A stretch of 64,000 nucleotides of DNA, from assembly GCA_947498775.1 (NCBI GenBank), contig CANMLL010000006.1:202197-266196 (forward strand), given 5' to 3'. This document shows, in pieces, positions 17,666 through 28,821 of this stretch. Origin of the DNA: an uncultured Aquimarina sp. Its GTDB lineage: Bacteria; Bacteroidota; Bacteroidia; Flavobacteriales; Flavobacteriaceae. Made by a program: the position numbers and the translations under genes. Under the pieces are notes generated by a model. The model was not told where the DNA came from. It did not search any database and saw only the letters and a list, made by a program, of their open reading frames with translations. Numbering within the stretch: position 1 is the stretch's first letter; the number at the start of each line of letters is the position of its first letter.

Positions 17666-18286
17666 TTAAGCAATTGGCCCGGCTCTTACTTCTGGAATAT
17701 TATGTGAAGTTCCATGTATTGTAATTGCAATACTAGTATTTACTTTTTGGGCAACTTTTACAAGCTCATCAATAGTATTAGCCTCAATTGCAGTAATAAA
17801 ACTATACAAGTTAGCTCCAAAATCACTGTCCTGTTCTTGTTTTACTTCTACAACATATTTACCATTAAAGTCACACCCAAAATCCGTGCTTTTTTGGATT
17901 TCATGAACATCGAGGTTATAGTCTTTTGTGTTTTTATGTAAAGGAAATTGGTTGTTTTCTTCATTTTGGTCATAAAAACCATGGTCAAGCTCTACATTTT
18001 GAGCTATTGAAAGTATTCTTTTTATGCATTCTACATCTTCATCACTGTAATATGTAATTCTAAGGGTACCATCTTCTAATTCCTTTGATATCCTGGTGTG
18101 CTTGGCACCAATAGATTGCAATTGTTTCTTTACAATTGTTATTGCGCTTTGAGCTTCTGGAGAGGTAATCTCAATATTCACAAACTCTAACACAATTTCT
18201 TGATTAGGTATCACAGTTTGTTGCTGAGTAACAACAAGTATTGCCAGTAGAGTGATTAAAGTTCTGAAGTACCATTTTTTCTTCAT
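17666..18286 (-). CDS. Exported protein, possibly degenerate SecD-like domain
   Basis: The protein has 206 residues from ATG 18286 (MKKKWYFRTLITLLAILVV), which gives a proper membrane anchor or signal; ten more upstream codons in frame would put charged residues and a second Met in front and are less likely. Residues 40-90 follow a beta-alpha-beta pattern (VKKQLQSIGAKHTRISKELEDGTLRITYY) that resembles the SecD P1 base motif RRRI-x-G-V-x(4)-I-x(6)-ILVELPG in spacing. It is in the same orientation as and between secDF and a clear SecD-like lipoprotein gene, which supports that reading. The relation is an inference; otherwise the protein is unknown. Confidence 0.65.
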   Translation of the reverse strand: MKKKWYFRTLITLLAILVVTQQQTVIPNQEIVLEFVNIEITSPEAQSAITIVKKQLQSIGAKHTRISKELEDGTLRITYYSDEDVECIKRILSIAQNVELDHGFYDQNEENNQFPLHKNTKDYNLDVHEIQKSTDFGCDFNGKYVVEVKQEQDSDFGANLYSFITAIEANTIDELVKVAQKVNTSIAITIHGTSHNIPEVRAGPIA

Positions 18287-18513
18287 CCGGCAAATATAAA
18301 AAAATAAAAACTGCATTTCTAAGGTCTATAGATAAATATCTGTAGAATCTTTTTAAGGTTACAAACCATTTTAAAAAAGCACAGCTTAGAAGCCTTCAAT
18401 ACATTTGTCTTTAAGCATATACACTTACTTTTGACTTTAGTCTATACTTTTGAAAACAAGTTGTAAGAATTATAATTTCAATAGGCATCAAATGGTCCTA
18501 ATTGAAGACATCA

Positions 18514-19458
18514 TTATTTTAATTTCTCTACATGAATATCTAATACACTTATTTTTGGAATAACGCCAGTGTTTAGAATATTTGCCAAATCTTGAGCTTC
18601 GTCGACTGTAAAATCCCCAGAAATTTCTGAAGCTCCCTCAGTAATCGGACCCGACGAAACACCTGGAGCACTATAAACCTCATCATCGATCACCATTGCA
18701 ATTTGAGACCTTTCCTGATATACCTTTCTTGTCAGATCCTCCCATAACCGTGTTCCCTCTTCATTCATTTGAATAATTATCACAGCTTTTCCAAATTGAT
18801 CCAAACCCATAGTAGATTGCATAACGACATTTCCGTTTAAAGCAGGTTTGGCTCGCCTGTTTAGTTTTAAGGCATATAGCGGTAAATTTTCTGTATTCTT
18901 GTCCTTTATTCCCCATAAAAACTTGATAAATCTTCTTTCTTCAGGAAGAGCACTATCAGCAGATCTTAAAGATAATAATGAATTGATTTTTGAAGTATCG
19001 TTTACAGATACATGGAATAGTATTGAACCTCTCTGATGCCCCTGACTTTTAAATAAATCAAATAATGGATTTTGCTCCTCATTACCATTTTTGGATACTG
19101 TATTAAGCTCGGTCATAAAATCAACCATACTATCCATTCTATAAGTTTCGTAGAAATCAAGTCTACCAGGGCAAACCATTAAATCTGTAATACGTTTGGA
19201 ATCATAATGAGTCGCCGCTTCAAGGTAAATTTGATTTTTTCCATCAACGCGCTCTAGGCGATTAATAACTGCAACTTTATCGATTCTATTACGCAACGTT
19301 TTTATGATACTATTGATCTTGCTCTCTGATTGTAGTTTTTTGTCAAATGCAATATGTACACTAATAATCTTGTCGGGCACAGGTCCAGAATTACAAGATA
19401 AAATAGTAAAAGCAAAGATGGCAAAAAACAAAAATTTGAAGAATCTCTTTATACACAT
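18514..19458 (-). CDS. SecD periplasmic-domain-like lipoprotein
   Basis: The protein has 314 residues from ATG 19458. The longer frame from a GTG at 19482 lies inside the mdh terminator hairpin and is rejected. The lipoprotein signal FFAIFAFTILSC is followed by a complete SecD P1 region: base IKTLRNRIDKVAVINRLERVDGKNQIYLEAA, then the head VIDDEVYSAPGVSSGPITEGASEISGDFTVDEAQDLANIL, which is very close to the SecDF head. No SecD membrane helices follow. It is therefore a stand-alone, membrane-tethered copy of the substrate-handling domain, perhaps an accessory to SecDF or a paralogue with a new job. Confidence 0.85.
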   Translation of the reverse strand: MCIKRFFKFLFFAIFAFTILSCNSGPVPDKIISVHIAFDKKLQSESKINSIIKTLRNRIDKVAVINRLERVDGKNQIYLEAATHYDSKRITDLMVCPGRLDFYETYRMDSMVDFMTELNTVSKNGNEEQNPLFDLFKSQGHQRGSILFHVSVNDTSKINSLLSLRSADSALPEERRFIKFLWGIKDKNTENLPLYALKLNRRAKPALNGNVVMQSTMGLDQFGKAVIIIQMNEEGTRLWEDLTRKVYQERSQIAMVIDDEVYSAPGVSSGPITEGASEISGDFTVDEAQDLANILNTGVIPKISVLDIHVEKLK

Positions 19459-19472
19459 AGGTTTTTGATTAA

Positions 19473-19498
19473 AAAAAGCCACAATGAAGTGGCTTTGA
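19473..19498 (-). terminator. Terminator of mdh
   Basis: AAAGCCAC (19475-19482) pairs with GTGGCTTT (19489-19496). On the minus strand it is followed by a T-run (complement of the A-run at 19471-19477). Confidence 0.8.
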
Positions 19499-19522
19499 TA
19501 GTAACTTGATTGCTATTGGAAA

Positions 19523-20449
19523 TTATAATTCTAATAATCCATTAGTTTTCTTAACACCTTCTGCACTTTCTGCTAGTTTTGCTTTTTCTGCATCGCTAAG
19601 TTCTATTTCTACAACTTTTTCTATTCCATTTTTACCTAAAACCACAGGTGTACCTATACAAAGGTCGTTTAATCCATACTCGCCTTCTAAAAAAGTAGAA
19701 CACGGAAAAATTTTCTTTTGGTCACATGCAATTGCTTGCACAAGACCAGATACTGCGGCTCCTGGAGCATACCACGCAGATGTTCCTAACAATTTAGTAA
19801 GTGTAGCCCCACCTACCTTAGTATCGGCTGCTACTTGTGCCAATCTATCCTCAGAAATAAATTCTGAAACTGGAACACTATTTCTTGTTGCTAATCTGAT
19901 TAAAGGTACCATTCCTTTATCGCTATGCCCGCCAATTACCATTCCGTCTACATCAGAAATTGGAGCTCCTAATGCTTCAGCCAATCTATACTTGAAACGT
20001 GCACTATCCAAAGCTCCTCCCATACCTATGATTCTGTTCTTAGGAAGATCTGTAGTTTTATGCACCAAATAGGTCATCGTATCCATTGGGTTACTTACTA
20101 CAATAATAATGGCATTTGGTGAGTGTTCTATTAAACTAGATGATACTGTTTTAACAATTCCAGCGTTAATGCCAATTAATTCTTCACGAGTCATTCCTGG
20201 TTTACGAGGAATTCCTGAAGTAATTACAGCAATATCGCTACCTGCAGTTTTAGAATAATCTCCTGTAGTTCCTGTGATTTTAGAATCAAATCCATTTAAA
20301 GAAGCGGTTTGCATAAGATCCATAGCTTTACCTTCAGCATAACCTTCTTTAATATCTAATAATACTACCTCTGAAGCAAAATTCTTTATGGCTATATATT
20401 CAGCACAACTTGCACCTACTGCACCAGCCCCTACTACTGTAACTTTCAT
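19523..20449 (-). CDS. mdh: Malate dehydrogenase
   Basis: This 308-residue NAD-dependent enzyme interconverts malate and oxaloacetate in the TCA cycle. It shows the Rossmann motif GAGAVGASCAEY at 7-18, PRKPGMTREEL, VSNPMDTMTYL, the substrate Arg loop GMGGALDSARFKYRLAE and the catalytic His in GGHSDKG. Its LDH-like form (GAGAVG, KPGM) is typical of Bacteroidota. It is monocistronic: a terminator follows and a separate beta-barrel gene lies upstream. Confidence 0.97.
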   Translation of the reverse strand: MKVTVVGAGAVGASCAEYIAIKNFASEVVLLDIKEGYAEGKAMDLMQTASLNGFDSKITGTTGDYSKTAGSDIAVITSGIPRKPGMTREELIGINAGIVKTVSSSLIEHSPNAIIIVVSNPMDTMTYLVHKTTDLPKNRIIGMGGALDSARFKYRLAEALGAPISDVDGMVIGGHSDKGMVPLIRLATRNSVPVSEFISEDRLAQVAADTKVGGATLTKLLGTSAWYAPGAAVSGLVQAIACDQKKIFPCSTFLEGEYGLNDLCIGTPVVLGKNGIEKVVEIELSDAEKAKLAESAEGVKKTNGLLEL

Positions 20450-20535
20450 TGTATATTTTTTTGATTGTAATTAAATCTATTTGCCCTGCGAAAATACGAA
20501 TTCTTAAATGAATTAATAAGCAAATAAAAAGTTAA

Positions 20536-21537
20536 TTACCAGCCAAAAGCGAGGCCTAACGAAAGGTTACTGAAATTTTGCAATGTATAATCCAGATTCG
20601 CCTTAAAAACACCATATTGCACCCTTGCGCCAATGGTAGCTTTTATTCCATTAGTTTTGGTTTTCACACTGATCGGATCAGTTACAATATCTGAAGCAAA
20701 TGGACCATTCTGGATTTGATAAGTTCCTAAAAGATCAGCATCATTCGAACCAAAATAGTATCCAAGTCCTCCATAAAAATTTAAAACCGGAAATTTGGTA
20801 GAAGCAATACTAGTGAGTATCCAAGAGTTTGAATTTAAGCGTACTTCCTGACCAAAGCCGGTAACTCCCGTTGTCGTACCAAGATCATAAAATCCTTTTA
20901 CATTGGTGTATCCCAGTAATGCAGAAACTCTCATGGGCCATCTTTTTAAAGGAAAAATCCAATCGGTAAATTCATGTTGAAAAGCAACTCCATATAACTG
21001 TATCTCTGCATCTTGAACTGCTTTAACCCTCGGTAAAAACCTTAGTTTTATTTCTGTACTTTTTATTAAACCCATCGACCCTTGAATAAAGCCACCTGGT
21101 AAAGAATTAACTGCTGAACTACCGATCCCATCAGGTAGAATAACTTCTAATTCTGAAGCTTGTCCTTCATTAATAATAACAGATAAATTTTCAGGATTTG
21201 ATCCAAAGGAAGAAGCAACAGATTGACTAAGACTGCCATCTCTGAAAGACACATTAGTATATTCTGCGGTTCTTAATAAAAAAGATTGTTTGTCCTCTCT
21301 AACAAAAGAAAGGTTACCTACAATCCCTACTTCAAAATGCCACAACTTTTTTGTTTTGGCGGTGGTATACCAACCATTAGACATATTGTTTACCAAAGAC
21401 TCTCCTGCAGGCACAAAATAATCTTCACTAAATCGTTGTGCGTTTTCTATTCCTAATTCAAGGATTTGATTAATATCAGTTTGTGAGAAGGTGAAGTGAG
21501 TCAGAAATAAGGCCAATAGCAATGTGTATTTTTTCAT
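20536..21537 (-). CDS. DUF6588-like exported protein
   Basis: The protein has 333 residues from ATG 21537, which gives a clean signal peptide (MKKYTLLLALFLTHFTFSQ); nine more in-frame codons upstream lack any signal logic. Mature features are NMSNGWYTTAKTKKLWHFEVGIVGNLSFV, an extended beta-rich region, and the C-terminal LDYTLQNFSNLSLGLAFGW that ends in an aromatic residue, like an outer-membrane barrel. The sequence recalls the DUF6588 family. Its role is unknown. Confidence 0.78.
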   Translation of the reverse strand: MKKYTLLLALFLTHFTFSQTDINQILELGIENAQRFSEDYFVPAGESLVNNMSNGWYTTAKTKKLWHFEVGIVGNLSFVREDKQSFLLRTAEYTNVSFRDGSLSQSVASSFGSNPENLSVIINEGQASELEVILPDGIGSSAVNSLPGGFIQGSMGLIKSTEIKLRFLPRVKAVQDAEIQLYGVAFQHEFTDWIFPLKRWPMRVSALLGYTNVKGFYDLGTTTGVTGFGQEVRLNSNSWILTSIASTKFPVLNFYGGLGYYFGSNDADLLGTYQIQNGPFASDIVTDPISVKTKTNGIKATIGARVQYGVFKANLDYTLQNFSNLSLGLAFGW

Positions 21538-21701
21538 TCGATCATGATTTAATGGGCAGTGCAATATAAAAAAAAACGCTCACATGCATATATGGTTAAT
21601 ATTCCAGAGAGTTTTTATTACGTTATTTTCAAAATTCTTTAACACAAGAAATCTCATAAAATTTTCTAAAAATATGTATTTATAAAAGGCGCGATAAAGT
21701 A

Positions 21702-21740
21702 AAAAGGATGCCTCTTATTTTATAGAAAGCATCCTTTTCA
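21702..21740 (-). terminator. Hairpin between two envelope genes
   Basis: AAAAGGATGC (21702-21711) pairs with GCATCCTTTT (21729-21738). It is a plausible terminator for the propeller gene on the minus strand. Confidence 0.75.
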
Positions 21741-21761
21741 TCTTAAAACAGTTCTGATAAT

Positions 21762-23663
21762 TTATTTATAATCAAAGATGTTTAATGTTTTTCCTTTGCT
21801 ATAGAAAACTCTTTTTTCTACTTGATCTACGTGATATTGAGGTTTATTATCCTCAAAAGTAAATTTATCCTTTTCTTCACCTGCATCCTTGGCAACCTGA
21901 ACCAAGTATTTTGTTTCTGCATCATCTTTGGTAAAGAAGAAAGAATAATCTCTAGTATTTGCAGAACCATCATAACGATTTGGATTATACAGCGCTTCTG
22001 AGGCCATTTGCCCGTAGGCTCCTGCTTGGTATTGTACCGCTCCTTTATCTGCTTGCTTGAAACCTCCTGTACCTGGGGGTCTCACTCCTGTAAATGTTTC
22101 AGCAGCTCCAGATGTTGCTCCCATACCCATATTATATACCCCTGCAGTTTGATATGCTGCACCTGCAACACTACCAACTACAGATAATGCGTTAAGTAAT
22201 TTACGCCCTGTTTCTCCTGGTTGTGGATAATATTTGGTTTTTTTAACTGTACCATCTTTTGCTACGATGGCGAACTCCCAGGGACTGCTTAAGAAATAAT
22301 TATCTCCTCGTACTTCTAGTCTATTGAAATCCTTATGCTTCTTAAGCTCAAGTTTTTGACTATTATCTTCACCCCATCCTTTATCTGGGTTTAATAAATA
22401 CAATCTCTTACCATCTAATACAATCAAATTCTTTTCCTTCTCGTCATAAGCGATTCTTGTTTCTTCATCAACACTAAATTTCCATACTGCCTTCTTTAGA
22501 CCATCTTCGTAGTATGCTATTCTGTATGGTGTAGCAATGATACTTCCTTTACTATATCTAAATTCATCATAGGTGTCATCTTCTCCTACTTCGGCTAAGA
22601 AATCGTTACCGTTGAATTGTGGTTTTTTCCAGATTTTTTTTCCAGTGTCGTCTAATAAGATTTTTCTAGCACCGTAGTATACCATATACCCTTCATCTAC
22701 TTTCTCTACTTCGTTAATCCTTCTTTTCTCAAAATCTTTCTTCCAAATTTTTTCACCTGTAGCATAATCATACACGCTACCTGCTTTTTCATGCTTGATA
22801 AATAGTTTTCCATCTACTTCTTGCTCAAACATAAAACCTTCATCTAACTTAATAGGTTTTTTCCATGCTTTGCTTCCATCTGCGGCGTTAAAAGCATAAA
22901 TTTTATCTCCTAATGCTGCCAATTTATTCAAATTCATTGTCATTGCAGCCCCCATCATTGATCCAAGACCCCCTCCTGCAGCTTCTACAGCATACACTAT
23001 ATCTTTGGAAGGATTGAGGAATAATTTACCTATTTTCTCTTCTTCGTTAAGGATCACCGTTCCGTTATCACTATTAAGGATAAATAAGTTAGACCCCAAG
23101 CTAAATGCGATATTATTATTCTTATCTACAACAAGATTATCAAGGTCACCTTTCTTTTTAAGTGTTAATTCGGCATTCCATTTAGTTTCATTTGACTTTA
23201 AAGAAACGAGAAAGGCCTTATTCTTTGTTTTATCTTCTGTGGTACACTGAAAAATGAACGACTCTAACTCAGGAATTACCTGAAAAGACTTGATCTTCTT
23301 ATATCCTTCTTTTTCTTTATCCAATAATACTTTACCGTCTCGCGTATCAATTAATAGGTTAGCAACAATAATGTAAGGTGAAAACGGAACCATTCTGTAA
23401 TTGTCCTGATCTGCTTGAATAGCACCTCCTAAAAGAGAAATGCGATCACCTGTTACTTCCCATATTTTTGTTCCTTTCTCAGCATCGACTCCCGCTACAG
23501 TTTTATCTGTAAGCACAATAGGAACCGCAGAAAATTCATGGAAAAACAATTCTTCGATTTTTCCATCAAAGTTTATTTGCTTATCAGCACTTCGCTGAGC
23601 AAAAATAGCATTACAGGTTACCAAAAGAACCAGCAATGAAAGTTTAGATAGATTTAATTTCAT
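21762..23663 (-). CDS. PQQ-type beta-propeller exported protein
   Basis: The protein has 633 residues with a signal peptide (KLSLLVLLVTCNAIFAQ). Repeated propeller blades have the pattern A-x-D-G-x-x-x-W (INFDGKIEEL, GTKIWEVTGDRI, AADGSKAWKKPIKL, ATGEKIWKKDF, DDTGKKIWKKP). A Gly/Ala-rich segment (SVVGSVAGAAYQTAGVYNMG) interrupts the C-terminal part near residue 490. PQQ-like propellers of this kind usually act as binding scaffolds, as BamB does. No PQQ-enzyme catalytic residues are seen. The gene is monocistronic. Confidence 0.88.
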   Translation of the reverse strand: MKLNLSKLSLLVLLVTCNAIFAQRSADKQINFDGKIEELFFHEFSAVPIVLTDKTVAGVDAEKGTKIWEVTGDRISLLGGAIQADQDNYRMVPFSPYIIVANLLIDTRDGKVLLDKEKEGYKKIKSFQVIPELESFIFQCTTEDKTKNKAFLVSLKSNETKWNAELTLKKKGDLDNLVVDKNNNIAFSLGSNLFILNSDNGTVILNEEEKIGKLFLNPSKDIVYAVEAAGGGLGSMMGAAMTMNLNKLAALGDKIYAFNAADGSKAWKKPIKLDEGFMFEQEVDGKLFIKHEKAGSVYDYATGEKIWKKDFEKRRINEVEKVDEGYMVYYGARKILLDDTGKKIWKKPQFNGNDFLAEVGEDDTYDEFRYSKGSIIATPYRIAYYEDGLKKAVWKFSVDEETRIAYDEKEKNLIVLDGKRLYLLNPDKGWGEDNSQKLELKKHKDFNRLEVRGDNYFLSSPWEFAIVAKDGTVKKTKYYPQPGETGRKLLNALSVVGSVAGAAYQTAGVYNMGMGATSGAAETFTGVRPPGTGGFKQADKGAVQYQAGAYGQMASEALYNPNRYDGSANTRDYSFFFTKDDAETKYLVQVAKDAGEEKDKFTFEDNKPQYHVDQVEKRVFYSKGKTLNIFDYK

Positions 23664-23913
23664 TTTATAAAATTTAATTGTTTAGGGTTTTAAATTCAGA
23701 ATTTGACAGAAAAGAAAATCCAGCATACCGTTTATATTTATCTTATTTGGACACACTTGAAAATATACAGTATACTTATACATACAAATTGGATTTCTAA
23801 TCTAGTTAGTGTTCTGTTAAGAATTTGCTAATTTATGCAAAAAAAAGAACCTACCATAATTATGATAGATTCTTGATAAATTCTTAAGATTTAATTAATC
23901 TATTAAATAGATC

Positions 23914-26276
<2,363 letters not shown>

Positions 26277-27422
26277 ATGAAAACACAAAATCTAATTAAT
26301 TTAGTAAAAGCTACAACATTAAGTTTAGGGATTTTCTTTACCTCTTGTACTACTGAAAACCTTGATGAAATTTCGGATCAAACTGGTGAGACAACTCAAC
26401 TGATAGAAAAATATTTTCGAGGAGAACTTATAGAAGTTGAAGATTTGGGAAACGGAACACTTAAATGGGGAGACATTCTATTTGATGAAGCTCAATTATC
26501 AGACGAAAAGATTCAGTTTGATGCATTAGCCGCACCAAACCAAGGTATAGATGCAAAACTGGGCCTGGCTTCCAGAGTACGAAAATGGAGTAACAACACC
26601 ATTGTATATGTTTTGGATAATAGCTTATCCAGCAGACAACGTGAGGTCACTTTTGATGCAATGGATGAATGGATTAACAAAACCAATATACGTTTTAAAG
26701 AAAGAACTAATGAAAGTTCTTATGTAACTATTCGTAATAGCGGCCGCAATTGTAATTGTGCTTCTGCTAGCTTAGGAGTGCAGGGTTCTCGAGGTACAAT
26801 TAACATGGGAGTGAGAACCGGCGTTGGAGTAATGACTCACGAAATAGGACATACTCTAGGCTATTTACACGAACAAAACAGAAGTGACCGAGATCAATTT
26901 GTCAATATTTTCCCAGAAAACATTCAAGATGGTGCTATTAGCCAATTTAGAGTAGATAACAACTCAGTAAATCCAGGAAGATTTGATGTAGAATCTATCA
27001 TGATTTACAGTAGTTTTACGTTTAGCAAAAATGGTCAGCCTGTAATGCTAGAAAAAGATGGCAGTCGTATTCCTTTTAGAAGTAGATTGTCTGCTGGTGA
27101 TATTGCCGGGACTAACCAACTGTATCCAAGCGATACTGGTGGTGGTGATACCTGCGATGGTGTAGATGAGTGGGTTTCAGGACAGCAATATAATGTTGGC
27201 GATAGAGTTACCTATCAAGGATTCTTATATGAAAGAGATTTTTCTGGGTGGAATCGTATTCTTGAATGTGACACCCCGGTAATTGAAGATATTTGTGAAG
27301 GAATTTCAGAATGGCGTAGAAATGGAAGTTATTCTGTTGGAGATCAAGTTACTTATCAAGGGTTCCTTTATGAATTACAAAGTAACAGAAGATGGTCTAA
27401 CCTTGGACGGTGTGGGAACTAA
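26277..27422 (+). CDS. Astacin-type lipoprotein metalloprotease with two chitin-binding-like modules
   Basis: The protein has 381 residues from ATG 26277; the preceding 21 in-frame codons from a TTG are discarded because a lipoprotein signal begins at this ATG (TLSLGIFFTSC). A propeptide of about 80 residues precedes the M12A catalytic domain, with HEIGHTLGYLHEQNRSDRD (zinc ligands and catalytic Glu) and the Met-turn VESIMIYSS. Two C-terminal repeats (CDGVDEWVSGQQYNVGDRV and CEGISEWRRNGSYSVGDQV) match the CBM5/12 carbohydrate-binding fold. The product should be an envelope or surface peptidase. Its close paralogue is the next gene, and a terminator separates them (27461-27486). Confidence 0.92.
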   Translation: MKTQNLINLVKATTLSLGIFFTSCTTENLDEISDQTGETTQLIEKYFRGELIEVEDLGNGTLKWGDILFDEAQLSDEKIQFDALAAPNQGIDAKLGLASRVRKWSNNTIVYVLDNSLSSRQREVTFDAMDEWINKTNIRFKERTNESSYVTIRNSGRNCNCASASLGVQGSRGTINMGVRTGVGVMTHEIGHTLGYLHEQNRSDRDQFVNIFPENIQDGAISQFRVDNNSVNPGRFDVESIMIYSSFTFSKNGQPVMLEKDGSRIPFRSRLSAGDIAGTNQLYPSDTGGGDTCDGVDEWVSGQQYNVGDRVTYQGFLYERDFSGWNRILECDTPVIEDICEGISEWRRNGSYSVGDQVTYQGFLYELQSNRRWSNLGRCGN

Positions 27423-27460
27423 AATGCCGTACTGAGCTAACAAATTATATTTAGAATACA

Positions 27461-27487
27461 AAAGCTGTCCCGGTTGGGACAGCTTTT
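27461..27487 (+). terminator. Terminator after first astacin gene
   Basis: AAAGCTGTCCC (27461-27471) pairs with GGGACAGCTTT (27476-27486) around GGTT, followed by T. Confidence 0.9.
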
Positions 27488-27686
27488 TTCGTCTTTTTAA
27501 AGTGATCATAATAAACTATTTATATATTTTTTGGTAGCGGGTAAAATACTTATATAAGCACAGATCCTAAGTCGAAAAAGAGCAAATGAAAAAATGAGGA
27601 AGATTTTGTGTATTACTGATGTTGTGTAATAATTTTTTAACGATATCGTTTTACAATCGTAACACATCTAAATCAATTCTTAAATC

Positions 27687-28706
27687 ATGATTATGAAAAA
27701 ATTTAAAAAACTTAGTAAATTGAAAATACTGGCAATAACTGCCGTACTATCACTTTCTTCTTGTGAACAAGACATCGTTAATGAGGTTATTACTTCTGAA
27801 GATTTATCTAGTGGCAAATTACTAGAAAAATATTTTCAAGGAGATTTGGTAACTGTCGAAGATATTGGTAATGGAGAGTTTTTGTATAATTCTGATATTA
27901 TCCTTACTGAAGAAATGTTATCAGACGAACCTCCACACTTTGATCCTAAAAGAGCCCCTTCTCTTGACTCTGATCAAAAATTAGCCCTGTATGGCTCTGT
28001 TAGAAAATGGCCAAACAATACAGTCATTTATAAGCTAGGAAACTTAAACAGTAATTTACGTGCTAAACTAACCGAAGCTTTTAATAGATGGTCCAGTAAA
28101 ACCAATATTAAGTTCAAAAAACACACTAATGAATCCTACTACGTAACAATTTACGAATCTACATCGGTGTGTTCGGGTTGTGGAAGTGCTTCTTTTGGTG
28201 TGCGTGGTACCAGAGGAGTAATTCGTTTAGGGTATAAAGCTTCTACAAGTCTTATCGCACATGAGATAGGACATACTCTTGGATTTGTTCACGAACAAAC
28301 AAGATCTGATAGAGATAACTACGTTAAAATTCAGTGGCAAAATATCAAAAGTGGTAAAGAAGGTAATTTTAGAAAAAGTAGAAGTGCAAAATTACTAACT
28401 GATCAATTTGATATCAAATCAATAATGATGTACCATGCATACGGATTTTCTAAAAATAGAAAACCAACTATTACTTTGCTAAATGGTGATGTTTACAGAG
28501 GGGCACAAAAAACAATCTCTCCACTTGACATTGCCGGAACGAATAAGGCATATCCGGGTGAAACAAATGTCGATATTTGCGACGGCGTAAACCCTTGGAA
28601 AAGTGGACAATCTTATCGAGCAGGAGATAAGGTGACCTACAGAGGTTCTCTTTATGAGCTTCAGGGTAATTTAAGGTGGAATAACCTGGGACGATGTGGA
28701 AACTAA
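27687..28706 (+). CDS. Astacin-type lipoprotein metalloprotease with one chitin-binding-like module
   Basis: The protein has 339 residues (ATG 27687, or ATG 27693 two codons later). The lipoprotein signal ends TAVLSLSSC. The catalytic domain has HEIGHTLGFVHEQTRSDRDN and the Met-turn IKSIMMYHA. A CGSC-type pair (VCSGCGSAS) replaces NCNCAS of the neighbour. A single CBM5/12-like module (CDGVNPWKSGQSYRAGDKV) ends in the same RWNNLGRCGN tail. It is a tandem duplicate of the upstream protease that has one module fewer. It has its own promoter region and terminator. Confidence 0.92.
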   Translation: MIMKKFKKLSKLKILAITAVLSLSSCEQDIVNEVITSEDLSSGKLLEKYFQGDLVTVEDIGNGEFLYNSDIILTEEMLSDEPPHFDPKRAPSLDSDQKLALYGSVRKWPNNTVIYKLGNLNSNLRAKLTEAFNRWSSKTNIKFKKHTNESYYVTIYESTSVCSGCGSASFGVRGTRGVIRLGYKASTSLIAHEIGHTLGFVHEQTRSDRDNYVKIQWQNIKSGKEGNFRKSRSAKLLTDQFDIKSIMMYHAYGFSKNRKPTITLLNGDVYRGAQKTISPLDIAGTNKAYPGETNVDICDGVNPWKSGQSYRAGDKVTYRGSLYELQGNLRWNNLGRCGN

Positions 28707-28731
28707 CCTATAAGCTTTTAATTTATATACA

Positions 28732-28762
28732 AAAACCCTGAGAATTTTTCTCAGGGTTTTTA
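28732..28762. terminator. Convergent terminator, astacin gene and asnB
   Basis: AAAACCCTGAGA (28732-28743) pairs with TCTCAGGGTTTT (28749-28760); it is flanked by A- and T-runs and can serve both convergent genes. Confidence 0.9.
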
Positions 28763-28821
28763 AGTCTCAATTAAACTCAACTTTCAGCTAATAAAAAGTA
28801 AACTGATACTTTTAATAATGG

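Noticed and set aside
19458..19482. GTG-initiated N-terminal extension of the SecD-like lipoprotein
   Set aside because: These codons form part of the mdh terminator hairpin; the ATG at 19458 gives a proper lipoprotein signal.
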